A stretch of DNA of 43,307 bases from contig CAYOZL010000014.1 in the NCBI GenBank assembly GCA_964408435.1, positions 1 to 43,307 of the forward strand, read 5' to 3'. A program made the position numbers and the translations under genes. The notes beneath the pieces are model-generated. The model was given only the letters and a program-made list of their open reading frames with translations. It had not been told where the DNA came from and made no database searches. How positions within the stretch are numbered: the first letter of the stretch is position 1; each line of letters begins with the position of its first letter. Shown one piece after another: positions 16,237 to 25,336 of the stretch. The DNA comes from CAYOZL01 sp964408435. GTDB lineage: Bacteria; Bdellovibrionota_C; UBA2361; SZUA-149; CAYOZL01.

Positions 16237-16714
16237 ATACATAATTAAATATACCTTAAAGCTCTCTCTAGTTATTTTATTTTTTTTAAGTTGCTCTACT
16301 AACTTTAGATATTTTCTAGAAAAAGCTGAAGAAGCTGAAAAGGCTAATCAATACAACGTGGCTATTGAAAACTACAAAAAACATATTGAATTTAGAAACA
16401 ACGATCGTAAACCACCAAAAGAAAATCCTTATTTTTACTTATTAATGATAGGCGATTTATATTTAAAAAATGAAGAACCTATCAAAGCAAAAGATACATA
16501 CTTAGAAGCAATAGATAAAGAAGTAAGTAAAGCTCTATGTGCTGAAAGAATAAGAAATATTGCAAAGTATTATTCTGAAAAAAATGATTACGAAAAGGCT
16601 TTCGAAACTTTAGAAGAGCATAGAGAACTAGATCCTCTATTATTTGATTTAGATAAAGATAATCTTCATAAAACTTACATAACAACTAATCAAGAAGTTG
16701 AAACAATTAACTAA
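16223..16714 (+). CDS. TPR-containing lipoprotein
   Basis: A 163-residue protein with a lipobox ('VILFFLSC', cysteine near 24), then two or three tetratricopeptide-like units: 'YFLEKAEEAEKANQYNVAIENYKKHIE', 'FYLLMIGDLYLKNEEPIKAKDTYLEAID', 'RNIAKYYSEKNDYEKAFETLEEHRELDP'. It overlaps the end of lpxL by 14 bases, so the two are co-translated. It resembles small outer-membrane-assembly TPR lipoproteins, but no specific family is recognised. Its end overlaps the convergent symporter gene by four bases. Confidence 0.75.
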   Translation: MQINKYIIKYTLKLSLVILFFLSCSTNFRYFLEKAEEAEKANQYNVAIENYKKHIEFRNNDRKPPKENPYFYLLMIGDLYLKNEEPIKAKDTYLEAIDKEVSKALCAERIRNIAKYYSEKNDYEKAFETLEEHRELDPLLFDLDKDNLHKTYITTNQEVETIN

Positions 16715-18138
16715 ATTTTACTTCTTTGCAATTTTTTAATTAGAAGATAAGTAGCAATAAAAAACAACTGTAGAAAAAACGCGATAAACACATCTCCAAA
16801 ACCATAAGGTAAGCTATATTCAATAATATTGGCTTCAAATACAAACAAGGAAAAAATTCCAATTACAAGAGTTAAAAAAGAAGCTCTAGCAGAAATGCTA
16901 ATTTCATTTAAACAACAAAACAATGGAATAAAAAGCATCAATGCTATTGCAGTGCCTTTACTAGCAAGTAGTATAATACTGCCTTGACTCTCTGGGATTA
17001 GGGCTAAGACAGTTAATACGAAAATAAGTAAAACTACTATAAAACTACCTATTTTCTTTTCTTGTGAAGTATTTAATTTCTCAGTTAATAAGGGATTTAT
17101 TAAATCTCTAACAATTACAGATGAAGCACTAATAAGTTGAGAATCTATAGTTGACATGCCAGCAGCAAAAGTTGCCAAAACTAACAAAGGCAAGCCAAGT
17201 GGAAAATATTGTTTATAAAACAAAGAGATAACTTTATCACTATCTGGACTACCTTCAATTAAAGGGATTGCCAGAATTCCTGACGTCATCAAAACTGTTG
17301 CTAAAATAAAAGATAAAAAAGCAAATAAAGTAATGCCTTTAGAAAAAGATTCTGCATTTTTTGCCATGTAGGATCTTTGCCAAATATGCGGTAAGACGGC
17401 AAAACCTAAAGTCCATATAAAAGCAATAGTTAACGTAGAACCGATGTTAGAAGAATCAAGAATAAATAGTTCTGGTTTTATCTCCATAGCTTTTTGAAAA
17501 CCTAAGACTAAGCCATCAGTATTTAAAAATGTAACTATTAAACCAAGCGCTATAAATGCAAGAAATATTATACCTTGCAAAACATCTGTTAGGATAATCG
17601 CCCTGGTTCCACCAAAAAAACTATAAAAAGCAGTAGCTAGAGCAACTAAAATAACCCCTGTTGAATAAGAAATAGAACCTGAACTAGTTGCATCAATTAC
17701 TTTACCGATACCAACAAACTGTATTAAGGCGTAAGGTACAAGAGCAACTACACATATAATAGAAATAAAGAATCTAAAGCCTTTAATTTCATAAAAATCA
17801 ACAAGTAAATCTGCAGGAGTGATGTAGCCTTTTGATTTTCCTAATAACCAGATTTTTCTTCCTATATACCATGCAGTAAAAGGGGCTGAGAGAAGATAAA
17901 TTACAGCAGTCACATACCACGAGATTCCTCTAGTATAATAAAAACCTGGATAACCTAAAAAAGTAAAAGTACTAAACCAAGTTGCAAATATTGTTAATCC
18001 TAGATGAAACCATTTAACATCTCTTCCAGCTAAAAAATAATCTTCAGCGGAATCTTTTGAATTCTTCCTAGCAACTATGCCCAGAAAAACACTGAGGCTT
18101 AAAAAAATTAATATTATTATATAAATATAAGCAGACAA
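16711..18138 (-). CDS. Sodium/solute symporter (SSS family)
   Basis: A 475-residue protein with about 12-13 membrane helices and SSS signatures: 'DYFLAGRDVKWFHLGLTIFATWFSTFTFLGYPGFYYTRGISW', 'VALATAFYSFFGGTRAIILTDVLQGIIFL', 'LPLLVLATFAAGMSTIDSQLISASSVIVRDLI'. These correspond to the helices forming the substrate and sodium sites in the LeuT-like fold. The substrate cannot be fixed from sequence; the family covers sugars, proline, pantothenate and organic acids. The start is TTG. The preceding 89-residue membrane protein ends two bases upstream, suggesting a paired accessory protein. Confidence 0.9.
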   Translation of the reverse strand: MSAYIYIIILIFLSLSVFLGIVARKNSKDSAEDYFLAGRDVKWFHLGLTIFATWFSTFTFLGYPGFYYTRGISWYVTAVIYLLSAPFTAWYIGRKIWLLGKSKGYITPADLLVDFYEIKGFRFFISIICVVALVPYALIQFVGIGKVIDATSSGSISYSTGVILVALATAFYSFFGGTRAIILTDVLQGIIFLAFIALGLIVTFLNTDGLVLGFQKAMEIKPELFILDSSNIGSTLTIAFIWTLGFAVLPHIWQRSYMAKNAESFSKGITLFAFLSFILATVLMTSGILAIPLIEGSPDSDKVISLFYKQYFPLGLPLLVLATFAAGMSTIDSQLISASSVIVRDLINPLLTEKLNTSQEKKIGSFIVVLLIFVLTVLALIPESQGSIILLASKGTAIALMLFIPLFCCLNEISISARASFLTLVIGIFSLFVFEANIIEYSLPYGFGDVFIAFFLQLFFIATYLLIKKLQRSKI

Positions 18139-18140
18139 AC

Positions 18141-18410
18141 TTAATCCCTAGAAATCTCTTTAGCCCATTTAGAAAAAATAGACTGATAAGCTAAAAAAAT
18201 AATAAAGAGCAATAGCACTGCAAAAAAAGTCACATAAACTACACTTGTTGGAATTCCAAATATTAAAGAGTTTTTTGTTTGATTTAAAAAGAAAAAGCCA
18301 CAAACTATTCCAAGAATATTTAATAAATATGAAATAAATAAATAAATATTTTTTCTTTTTAGCTTGCTATCTATTCCTTTATTTAGAATTTCAGAAAAAT
18401 CTTTTTGCAT
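18141..18410 (-). CDS. Small two-helix membrane protein next to the SSS symporter
   Basis: An 89-residue protein with a basic N-terminus and two membrane helices (about 24-44 and 55-76), the second followed by 'YQSIFSKWAKE'. Its size, topology and position two bases before the symporter gene resemble small helper proteins found with SSS permeases (such as the DUF485, DUF997 and DUF3311 groups). A specific family cannot be assigned by eye. Confidence 0.65.
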   Translation of the reverse strand: MQKDFSEILNKGIDSKLKRKNIYLFISYLLNILGIVCGFFFLNQTKNSLIFGIPTSVVYVTFFAVLLLFIIFLAYQSIFSKWAKEISRD

Positions 18411-18436
18411 GAATTAAAAAGATACTAAATGTAACT

Positions 18437-18766
18437 TTAATTGTAAATTTTATAAGCTTCTATTCTATTAAACTTAATCAATCTTGCTCTAATAGCTCCT
18501 TTGGTCCTTTTAAAGTGTTTAGCTAGATAAACTATCTTTTCTCCACTATCATAGAGATCAAGCAAGCTTTTATCATCATGCTCAGTCCATCTCATACCTG
18601 TATTTTCAGGTAATTCTAGTTTTTTAATATAATATTTTTTATTCTTTCTTATCAGATTAAGAGCTCTACCTAATGCATATTTAGCCTCCATACTAAGATC
18701 TTTACCCTCACTCTGAGTTTCATCTAATAAGTCCTCAATTACGTTTTCAACGTTCTTTTCTTCCAT
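18437..18766 (-). CDS. Myb/SANT-like DNA-binding protein
   Basis: A 109-residue protein. Residues about 65-103 read 'RWTEHDDKSLLDLYDSGEKIVYLAKHFKRTKGAIRARLIKF', the pattern of small Myb/SANT-like helix-turn-helix modules with an acidic first helix and an 'RTKGAIRARL' recognition helix. The N-terminal ~40 residues are acidic and helical. AAGGAG five bases before the ATG supports the start. It may regulate the downstream transporter genes, since it is first on the same strand, but no target is visible. Confidence 0.75.
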   Translation of the reverse strand: MEEKNVENVIEDLLDETQSEGKDLSMEAKYALGRALNLIRKNKKYYIKKLELPENTGMRWTEHDDKSLLDLYDSGEKIVYLAKHFKRTKGAIRARLIKFNRIEAYKIYN

Positions 18767-18950
18767 ATTCTCCTTATCTTAATCGGCTGTTAATGTATTA
18801 TCGCGAAAAATATGGAGATATTTACTAATTTTAGGAGATTCTCGTATTATAAAACCCGCACTTCTCTGATTAAAGATTAGCCCAAAACAAACTAGAATAT
18901 ACTAAAGGGGCATAATAAAGCTTTTTTTAATGAGGTTATAAAGGAGAGTT

Positions 18951-19187
18951 ATGGATAAGAATAAACAAGCACTATTACTTACAGTTAGAGAGGTATCATT
19001 ACTTTTAAGAGTTCAAAGACCTAAGGTTTATGAATTAATTAAAGAAGGAGCAATTGACGGTTTCAAAGTTGGAGCTGACTGGAGAATCAGAAGAGATTCA
19101 GTTGAGAACCTAATTGGAGCTATTCCAGAGGATTTCTTTAAGAGAAATAAAAAGATATTAAAAGAGGAAGAAGAAAGTCACGTATAG
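18951..19187 (+). CDS. Excisionase/MerR-type helix-turn-helix protein
   Basis: A 78-residue protein with the DNA-binding excisionase-family pattern 'LLTVREVSLLLRVQRPKVYELIKEGAIDGFKVGADWRIRRDSVENLI' followed by a charged tail. AAGGAG precedes the ATG at the ideal distance. Stand-alone proteins of this type are common in deltaproteobacteria-like genomes as regulators and need not be tied to a prophage; no integrase lies beside it. The 184-base gap upstream is divergent with the Myb-like gene and contains TATACT near 18899-18904 as a possible -10 box. Confidence 0.85.
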   Translation: MDKNKQALLLTVREVSLLLRVQRPKVYELIKEGAIDGFKVGADWRIRRDSVENLIGAIPEDFFKRNKKILKEEEESHV

Positions 19188-19193
19188 ACTTCT

Positions 19194-20075
19194 TTAATTC
19201 TTAATTTTACCTAAGACTACTCCTGTTAATCTCGAGTAGTCTTTTGCACTAAAGTTCTCAGCACGCTTTTTTAAATCAAAATTAGCTAATTCAAGATATT
19301 CTTTTATATTTTCGCTCTCATCACCTTTAACATCATTGCGAAATAAGCCAGAAAATTTTATCGAATTATATATTGTTTTTCTTCTGTGGCTAAAAGCGGC
19401 TCTAATTACTTTTTCGAAAGTATTAAAATCGTGAATATCAAATTCTAACTCTTTCCTAAAATCTAACTTAATCAATCTAGATTCTACTTCAGCACTTGGA
19501 TAAAAGGATTGACCGGAGATTATATTTCCAAGTTTTGCCTTGCAAAAGGTTTTACACAAAATACTTAAAGAACCATACTGTTTAGAGTCTGGCTTTGCTG
19601 CTAATCTTTGTGAAAACTCTCTTTGAAACAACAATGAAGCTCTAGAGATATACTCTCTATTTTTAATTAGCCATAAGAAGAACTCTGATGAAACACTATA
19701 TGGAACATTGCTAATTACAAATACCTTATCAGTGTTTAGTTTCTTACAAACTTCAGCTAAATCTATTTTGTTAAAATTGGAATTAAGAACTAGTTCCGGA
19801 TTTAAATCTTGATGAGTAGAAATTAGGTAATTACAAAATTTAGACTCTAGCTCTATTAATGCAAAGTTTTTAGTATAGCTTAAAATCTCAGAGCTTAGAG
19901 CACCTATTCCTGGCCCTATTTCAAGCACAGGCGTACTAGCACTCATTTTTACAATACTTGCCAGGCCAGAGAAATCAATAATTGATTTAACAGTAGAATC
20001 GTTTAATAGAAAATTTTGCCCTTTTGATTTTTTTGGCTCAATATTTAAACTTTTAAGTATTTCTCTAACTTTCAC
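19194..20075 (-). CDS. rsmA: 16S rRNA (adenine1518/1519-N6)-dimethyltransferase RsmA/KsgA
   Basis: A 293-residue methyltransferase. It has 'KKSKGQNFLLNDSTVKSIIDF' at the N-terminus, the SAM-binding 'VLEIGPGIGALS', the acidic 'ALIELESKFCNYL', and the catalytic motif IV as 'VISNVPYSVSSEFFLWL' (NVPY in place of the usual NLPY). Later motifs include 'QREFSQRLAAKPDSKQYGSLSIL' and 'FYPSAEVESRLIKLDF'. It dimethylates two adenosines near the 3' end of 16S rRNA. The start is GTG and overlaps the tsaD stop by 11 bases. Confidence 0.95.
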   Translation of the reverse strand: MKVREILKSLNIEPKKSKGQNFLLNDSTVKSIIDFSGLASIVKMSASTPVLEIGPGIGALSSEILSYTKNFALIELESKFCNYLISTHQDLNPELVLNSNFNKIDLAEVCKKLNTDKVFVISNVPYSVSSEFFLWLIKNREYISRASLLFQREFSQRLAAKPDSKQYGSLSILCKTFCKAKLGNIISGQSFYPSAEVESRLIKLDFRKELEFDIHDFNTFEKVIRAAFSHRRKTIYNSIKFSGLFRNDVKGDESENIKEYLELANFDLKKRAENFSAKDYSRLTGVVLGKIKN

Positions 20076-21132
20076 TATCTACTACACTGCTTAAATTAAA
20101 TATTGGCCATCTAGGTTTCACACCAATACTGTTAGCGATTGAATCCTTATCATATTTAAAATCCTGATACGCACCCTTACTTAATTGATACTGAGCAGCT
20201 ACTGCAATCATAGCAGCGTTATCTGTGCACCATTTTCTAGGTGTTACGCAAAACTTCACATTATGTTCACTAACACTTGTTTTTAGAACTTCTCTTAATC
20301 TTTGGTTCGCTGCCACTCCACCCGTAAGTAAAAATGACTTAGGCTTATATTTTTTAACTGCAGAGATTACTTTTACCAATAATGAATTTACAATTGCTTC
20401 TTGATAAGAAGCAGCTAGGTCATTATAAAATTCTTTTTCTGTATTTTCTACTTTTCTACTAAGCGCTGTTTTTAGACCACTAAAACTAAAAGAACTTTCA
20501 TCTTTTGCAATTGCAATTGGGAAATTAAATTTTTCGAAGTCTCCATTTTCTGCTTTCTTAGATAAAGACGGCCCTCCTGGATACGGCAATCCAAATAAAG
20601 TAGCCCCCTTATCAAAAGCTTCCCCCGCTGCATCATCTCGCGTGTTAGCAATTAATTCATAACTACCGGGTTCAGTAGCAATAAAAAGCATAGTGTGCCC
20701 TCCAGAGACCAAAAGTGTTAAAATAGGATATTCTGGTTGCTCTTGTTTCTCTAGCAAAAATCCAGAGAAGAAATGCGCCTCTAAATGATTTACAGAAATC
20801 AGAGGTATTTTAAGACTATTAGTTACTGCTTTTGCAAAACTTAGACCAACAAGCAAACAGCCTTTAAGACCTGGGCCTGTAGTTACTGCTATAGCTTTAA
20901 GTTTAGACTTATCTTGAACTAGTTTATTAAATAATAAAGGTAAATTTTTAGTATGCTCTCTTGCTGCTAACTCTGGAACAACTCCTCCGTATTTTCTATG
21001 TAATTTAATTTGAGAGGCTAAAACATCTTCTTTAATATTTTGTAGTGTTTCCTTGTAGGCATCTTTTTTGTAATCTATAGCGGACAGACATAAAGCTGTT
21101 TCATCACAACTTGTTTCAATAGAAAGAAGCAC
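20065..21132 (-). CDS. tsaD: tRNA N6-threonylcarbamoyladenosine transferase TsaD
   Basis: A 355-residue Kae1/TsaD protein. It has 'MLLSIETSCDETALCL', the metal-binding histidines in 'LKIPLISVNHLEAHFFSGF', 'LTLLVSGGHTMLF', 'AAGEAFDKGATLFGLPYPGGPSL', 'FSFSGLKTAL', 'FLLTGGVAANQRLREVL' and 'CTDNAAMIAVAA'. It transfers the threonylcarbamoyl group onto A37 of ANN-decoding tRNAs, with TsaB, TsaC and TsaE encoded elsewhere. The start is GTG, sharing one base with the stop of the cytochrome gene (TAGTG). Confidence 0.96.
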   Translation of the reverse strand: MLLSIETSCDETALCLSAIDYKKDAYKETLQNIKEDVLASQIKLHRKYGGVVPELAAREHTKNLPLLFNKLVQDKSKLKAIAVTTGPGLKGCLLVGLSFAKAVTNSLKIPLISVNHLEAHFFSGFLLEKQEQPEYPILTLLVSGGHTMLFIATEPGSYELIANTRDDAAGEAFDKGATLFGLPYPGGPSLSKKAENGDFEKFNFPIAIAKDESSFSFSGLKTALSRKVENTEKEFYNDLAASYQEAIVNSLLVKVISAVKKYKPKSFLLTGGVAANQRLREVLKTSVSEHNVKFCVTPRKWCTDNAAMIAVAAQYQLSKGAYQDFKYDKDSIANSIGVKPRWPIFNLSSVVDSES

Positions 21133-21818
21133 TAGCGTAGGCTTTCTAGGAAATAAGCAACTGCTTGCTTATCTGAAAGCTCCGCATTTCTAAGAAAGCT
21201 CCAAGCACAATCCTTATCTTTAATAAATTTATTTAAAGACTGCCCAGTGTTTAGAAAAGAAATATATTTTTCTTTATTCCACTTTAAATTTTTAGCTCTT
21301 AGCTTATCAAGTGCATTATCATGATAATTCGGATCAGTACTATGACAGCTTGCACAAGGAGCTAAGTTCAAAGTTAAATACCTGCCATACGAAGCAGTAG
21401 CTGAATCTTTTGGATGATTAACATAGCCTAGAATTTTATTAGAGAAATAACTGCTTTTATCCTCTACATTTTCATCTTTTACTTTTGAAGACGAACTCTT
21501 TAACGCTAAAAAAGTTGAAATAGATCTCAAATCAAAATCAGATGCCCATTTCAAACCATAATGAGTATCATTCGATCTAAAATAGCTAACAATATTATCT
21601 ATAGATTTATTACCAACTTTAGGAGATGATTTAACATGGCAAAACCCACAAGAACCAATGCTTTCATAGAGATATTTACCTCTTTTAAAATGCTTAGAAA
21701 TAATTTTTTTATTTCTAAAATCTAAGACTTCAATTTCTTGCTCAGGCTCAAAAACTGAAGAACAAGCAACGGTGCAAAGAATTAAGAATAATAGCGTAAT
21801 AAATGTTTTATAAATCAT
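21132..21818 (-). CDS. Diheme cytochrome c lipoprotein
   Basis: A 228-residue exported protein. The signal ends in a lipobox-like 'LCTVACSS' (cysteine near 19). Two heme-binding sites are visible: CGFCH (about residues 57-61) and CASCH (about 155-159), each in a separate cytochrome-c-like unit. It probably carries electrons in the periplasm, anchored by a lipid. The acceptor is unknown; the caa3 oxidase encoded at 3-8 kb is a possible partner by function, not by linkage. It sits between htrA and tsaD on one strand, 17 bases from htrA. Confidence 0.85.
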   Translation of the reverse strand: MIYKTFITLLFLILCTVACSSVFEPEQEIEVLDFRNKKIISKHFKRGKYLYESIGSCGFCHVKSSPKVGNKSIDNIVSYFRSNDTHYGLKWASDFDLRSISTFLALKSSSSKVKDENVEDKSSYFSNKILGYVNHPKDSATASYGRYLTLNLAPCASCHSTDPNYHDNALDKLRAKNLKWNKEKYISFLNTGQSLNKFIKDKDCAWSFLRNAELSDKQAVAYFLESLR

Positions 21819-21835
21819 TTTTTATTTTTCTTAAT

Positions 21836-23299
21836 TTAGTTCTTCTTTAAGGTTAGGAATAAAGTATTATCATCTCTTAAAATAAGAACTAAAATAGGCT
21901 TATTCTCAGGAAATGCTTCTATAGCTTTACTAAAATCACTTAAGCTTGATACGCTTTTAGACCCTAGTTTCAAGATAACATCCTTAGTCTTAATACCTGC
22001 TTTAGCTGCTACTGAGTCAGGTTTCACCTTTGTAACAATTAAACCCTTCTCCTCAGATATATTCAAGCTATTAATGATATCACTTGTAAGCTCCTGCACG
22101 CTTAGACCAAAATAAGATTTAGATTCTGCCTTACCAAGTGGCTTTTCAGTAGAGGCTACAGAATTATCTTTTAATTCTTCTATATTAGCTTTTAGAAACT
22201 TTTCTCTTCCAGCTCTAAAAACTTTAACATCTACAGTTTTTCTAATTGGAGTCTCTGCAACTAAAACTGGTAAATCTTCGTTTTTTTCTACAATTTTTTT
22301 ATCGAATTCAAGTATCACATCACCGACTTCAAAGCCTGCCTTAGACGCAGGGCTATCATCAATTATATCTGCGACTAGAGAACCTTTAGTATCTGCTAGA
22401 CCCATTGCATCAGCTACATCTTGATCAACTGGTTGAATCAGAACTCCAAGCCAACCACGAACAACTCTACCTTTGTTCTTTAGCTGAGTAATAATATCCT
22501 TAACCAGGTTAACAGGTCTTGCAAAACCTATTCCTATATTCCCACCAGATGATCCCAAAATAGCAGTGTTAACCCCTATGACTTCTCCATTTGCATTAAA
22601 AAGAGGTCCGCCTGAATTTCCAGGATTAATAGAAGCATCTGTTTGAATAAAACTATCGTAAAGTCTATTTTGCTGACCAGGTAGAGCAATTTTCCTTCCC
22701 AGAGCTGAAACAATACCTACCGTTGCAGTATGACCTAGCTCAAATGGATTTCCTATTGCTAGCACCCAATCACCTGGCCTTAATTTATTTGAATTACCTA
22801 AAGGAGCTGCAGGAAGCTTTCCTGGATGCTCTACTTTAATTAAAGCTATATCTGTTTTTTGATCGAAACCAATAACTTCAGCCTCGTAGTCTTTCTTCTC
22901 ATTTAAAAAGCTAATATTAATCTCACTAGCATTTTCGATTACGTGATAATTTGTAACGATATATCCATCTGGATGAATAACAAAGCCTGTTCCAAGACTC
23001 CTAAATTGTTGCTCAGGAGCTTCATCTGGCATTTGCAATAAGAAATCCCAAGGCCCTAATTGTTTAGGTAGCTTTGATTTATTTTTTTTAATCTTACCTT
23101 TTGTTTTAATATTTACTACCGACTTTCCTAACTTCTCAATCGTAGGAGCAAAGCTAGGTAAATTAAGTGCAGGCTCACTATCAGTTTTACCTACCCATAA
23201 ATTATCATCACTAAAAGCATTGCTAGCGATTAGTAGTATTAATATTAAATTATATAAAAAGCTGTTGAACAGACTAAGCTTCCTTAGTTTTCTTAACAT
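21836..23299 (-). CDS. degP: HtrA/DegP-type periplasmic serine protease
   Basis: A 487-residue protein with a signal peptide (about 1-30), a trypsin-like domain and two PDZ domains. The catalytic triad is H119 ('TNYHVIENA'), D150 ('KTDIALIKV') and S229 ('GNSGGPL'). PDZ1 begins near 'RGWLGVLIQPV' (~280-370), and PDZ2 near 'YFGLSVQELT' (~395-485). These proteases degrade or refold damaged envelope proteins. The start overlaps the DUF1844 gene end by 26 bases. DegP, DegQ and DegS cannot be separated by eye, but two PDZ domains argue against DegS. Confidence 0.94.
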   Translation of the reverse strand: MLRKLRKLSLFNSFLYNLILILLIASNAFSDDNLWVGKTDSEPALNLPSFAPTIEKLGKSVVNIKTKGKIKKNKSKLPKQLGPWDFLLQMPDEAPEQQFRSLGTGFVIHPDGYIVTNYHVIENASEINISFLNEKKDYEAEVIGFDQKTDIALIKVEHPGKLPAAPLGNSNKLRPGDWVLAIGNPFELGHTATVGIVSALGRKIALPGQQNRLYDSFIQTDASINPGNSGGPLFNANGEVIGVNTAILGSSGGNIGIGFARPVNLVKDIITQLKNKGRVVRGWLGVLIQPVDQDVADAMGLADTKGSLVADIIDDSPASKAGFEVGDVILEFDKKIVEKNEDLPVLVAETPIRKTVDVKVFRAGREKFLKANIEELKDNSVASTEKPLGKAESKSYFGLSVQELTSDIINSLNISEEKGLIVTKVKPDSVAAKAGIKTKDVILKLGSKSVSSLSDFSKAIEAFPENKPILVLILRDDNTLFLTLKKN

Positions 23300-23666
23300 A
23301 TGCCATCCTTAAACCTGTAAGTACTTCATCAAGTAAATTTTTCTCACTATCAGTTAGATTACCTTTTGTTTTATCCTCAAGTATTCCAATTATATCTATA
23401 GTTTGACGTGCACCTTCTAAATTAGTGCTAACTGAATTTGTTTCAGGATTTGGCGCATCACCTAAAAGAACAACTGTTTGGTGAGCTAAGCTCATGACAA
23501 AACTAGTAAAATCGAGTTTTATATTTGCATTCTGAGGACCTTCGTTTTGAGCTGTTTGCTTTTGTTCCACTTCAGGCTTTTTAGCTTCTTGTTTAATTTC
23601 TGGCTTAGTCTCTTCTTTAGCCATTCCCCTTTTATCTATTACTTTAAAGCTTTCTTTCTCTTCCAT
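23274..23666 (-). CDS. DUF1844 domain protein
   Basis: A 130-residue protein. The first ~50 residues are charged and low-complexity (many E, K, Q and P). The rest is DUF1844: 'LDFTSFVMSLAHQTVVLLGDAPNPET', 'NLEGARQTIDIIGILEDKTKGNLTDSEKNLLDEVLTGLRMAYV'. This domain is typical of deltaproteobacteria-like and Acidobacteria genomes; its function is unknown. The ATG at 23666 begins the usual 'MEEKESFKVIDKRG' opening and is preferred to one four codons upstream. It overlaps htrA, so the two are probably coupled. Confidence 0.9.
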   Translation of the reverse strand: MEEKESFKVIDKRGMAKEETKPEIKQEAKKPEVEQKQTAQNEGPQNANIKLDFTSFVMSLAHQTVVLLGDAPNPETNSVSTNLEGARQTIDIIGILEDKTKGNLTDSEKNLLDEVLTGLRMAYVKKTKEA

Positions 23667-23780
23667 AATTACCTGCATTGCACTGTCATTATTAACCTGA
23701 TTAAGTTATCTAAAATACTCTATTAAATAAAGAGTTAAGATGCCTAGTATTTTAATCTCTTTTTATGGTGCTTTGAGCGA

Positions 23781-24560
23781 TTGAAAGTTAAATTCTTAGG
23801 AACAGGAACCTCAACAGGTGTACCTCTTATTGGCTGCAAATGCGAAGTCTGCACCTCATCAAACCCTCTGAATAAAAGACTCAGAACAAGTGCCTATATT
23901 AGCCTAGAAGATAATACAAAGATCTTAATAGATACTGGCCCGGATTTAAGACAGCAATGCTTGAGAGAAAACATCACTAAACTAGATTTTGTTTTCTACA
24001 CTCATTTTCACTCAGATCATGTCTACGGAATTGATGACCTAAGAGCATTTAATTTTTTACAAAAAAAACCAATAATTGCCTTTGCAGATATTGATACAAT
24101 TACAAGTATTAAAAGAAACTTTAATTATTGTTTTGAGCATGAAAAACAACAATCCTCTGTTACAAAAATAAATCTAAACCAAATAGAATACTATCAAGAA
24201 TTCAAAGTAAATAGTCATAGTATTCTTCCTATTCAGTTAAAACATGGAAGTTTAAATGTCGTAGGATACAGAATTGGTAAATTTGCTTATCTTACAGACT
24301 GCTCAAAAGTAGATGAAAAAGCAGTTTCTAGTTTGAAAGATCTAGATGTATTAGTAATTAATGGGCTTAGATACAAAGAACACTCAACTCATTTTACTAT
24401 TCCTCAGGCAATTAAAAAGATTGAAGAAATTAATCCTAAAAAAGCATTTCTAACTCACATATCACATGATGTTGAGCATTTAAAAGATAATGAAAAAATA
24501 AAAACTTTAACAAGTTTAGATGTTAGTCTAGCTTATGATGGTTTGGAAATAACAGTTTAG
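23781..24560 (+). CDS. Metallo-beta-lactamase-fold hydrolase, PhnP-like
   Basis: A 259-residue protein with the PhnP-type N-terminus 'MKVKFLGTGTSTGVPLIGCKCEVC' (a zinc-binding cysteine/loop motif), the metal motif 'THFHSDHVYGIDDLR', 'QLKHGSLNVVGYRIGKFAYLTDCSKV' and a C-terminal 'FLTHISHDVEH'. Family members are phosphodiesterases acting on cyclic or small organic phosphates. The start is TTG. There is no phn cluster nearby, so a housekeeping phosphodiesterase role is more likely than phosphonate use. Confidence 0.87.
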   Translation: MKVKFLGTGTSTGVPLIGCKCEVCTSSNPLNKRLRTSAYISLEDNTKILIDTGPDLRQQCLRENITKLDFVFYTHFHSDHVYGIDDLRAFNFLQKKPIIAFADIDTITSIKRNFNYCFEHEKQQSSVTKINLNQIEYYQEFKVNSHSILPIQLKHGSLNVVGYRIGKFAYLTDCSKVDEKAVSSLKDLDVLVINGLRYKEHSTHFTIPQAIKKIEEINPKKAFLTHISHDVEHLKDNEKIKTLTSLDVSLAYDGLEITV

Positions 24561-24569
24561 AATTCTAAC

Positions 24570-25283
24570 TTAAGAGCTTTTAGCTATTTGCGCTTTAGCA
24601 GATAAGCCCTTTGCTATTAACTGTGCGTTTTGTAAATCTTCTTTTGTTGTAACTTTTATATTTAAAGGACTTCCTTCAACTACATTTACAACGTGTCCCA
24701 TTCTTTCTAAAAGCATGCAATCATCTGTAGCATCGAAGCTATCTTTTATAGCTTTTTGATGAGCAGCTATTAATAAACTAGTAGCAAATACCTGAGGAGT
24801 TTGAGCTTCCCAGATTGTCTCCCTAGGAATCGTTTCTCTAACAACTCTTTTAGGGCTTTCTGAAACTATTTTTAAAGTAGAATTTGCCTTAACTGCTAAT
24901 AAAGATGCTCCATTTTCTATTCCTGCCTTTGCTACAGTTCTAATCATAGAAGATGGACATAAAGGTCTAGCTGCATCATGGACTAAAACATGCTCAGCTT
25001 CTTCAGGAAGAGTTTCTAAAGCTTTAAAAACTGACTCTTGCCTATTTTCTCCACCATCAATAACTTTAAAATTTTGAAGGTTTAATTTCTGGCAAACTTC
25101 CCTAAACTTTGCTTGGTCTTCTTCCCTACAAGGAATAACAAAGCCTTGAATAGAACCTGAATCATTTAAACTTTTAAGTGTAGCTTCAATAACTGTAACA
25201 CCAGGAAGTATTTCCTGTAACAGCTTTGAGCCATCAATCTCCATTCGAGTGCTGTTACCAGCTGCTGGAACTATTGCAAACAT
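24570..25283 (-). CDS. ispD: 2-C-methyl-D-erythritol 4-phosphate cytidylyltransferase
   Basis: A 237-residue nucleotidyltransferase. It has 'AIVPAAGNSTRMEIDGSKLL', 'DGGENRQESVFKALETLP', 'VLVHDAARPLCPSSMI', 'IPRETIWEAQTPQVF' and 'ATDDCMLLERMGHVVNVVEGSPLNIKVTTKEDL'. It makes CDP-ME in the non-mevalonate isoprenoid pathway. The usual downstream partner ispF is absent. It follows carD by 53 bases on the same strand, an order seen in many bacteria. Confidence 0.94.
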   Translation of the reverse strand: MFAIVPAAGNSTRMEIDGSKLLQEILPGVTVIEATLKSLNDSGSIQGFVIPCREEDQAKFREVCQKLNLQNFKVIDGGENRQESVFKALETLPEEAEHVLVHDAARPLCPSSMIRTVAKAGIENGASLLAVKANSTLKIVSESPKRVVRETIPRETIWEAQTPQVFATSLLIAAHQKAIKDSFDATDDCMLLERMGHVVNVVEGSPLNIKVTTKEDLQNAQLIAKGLSAKAQIAKSS

Positions 25284-25336
25284 TAGATATTATATAGATT
25301 TAGATTATTCAGAATTATTAATTTAATTAACAGAGT

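Noticed and set aside
18951..19187. Prophage excisionase
   Set aside because: No integrase or phage genes are nearby, and stand-alone proteins of this type are common regulators.
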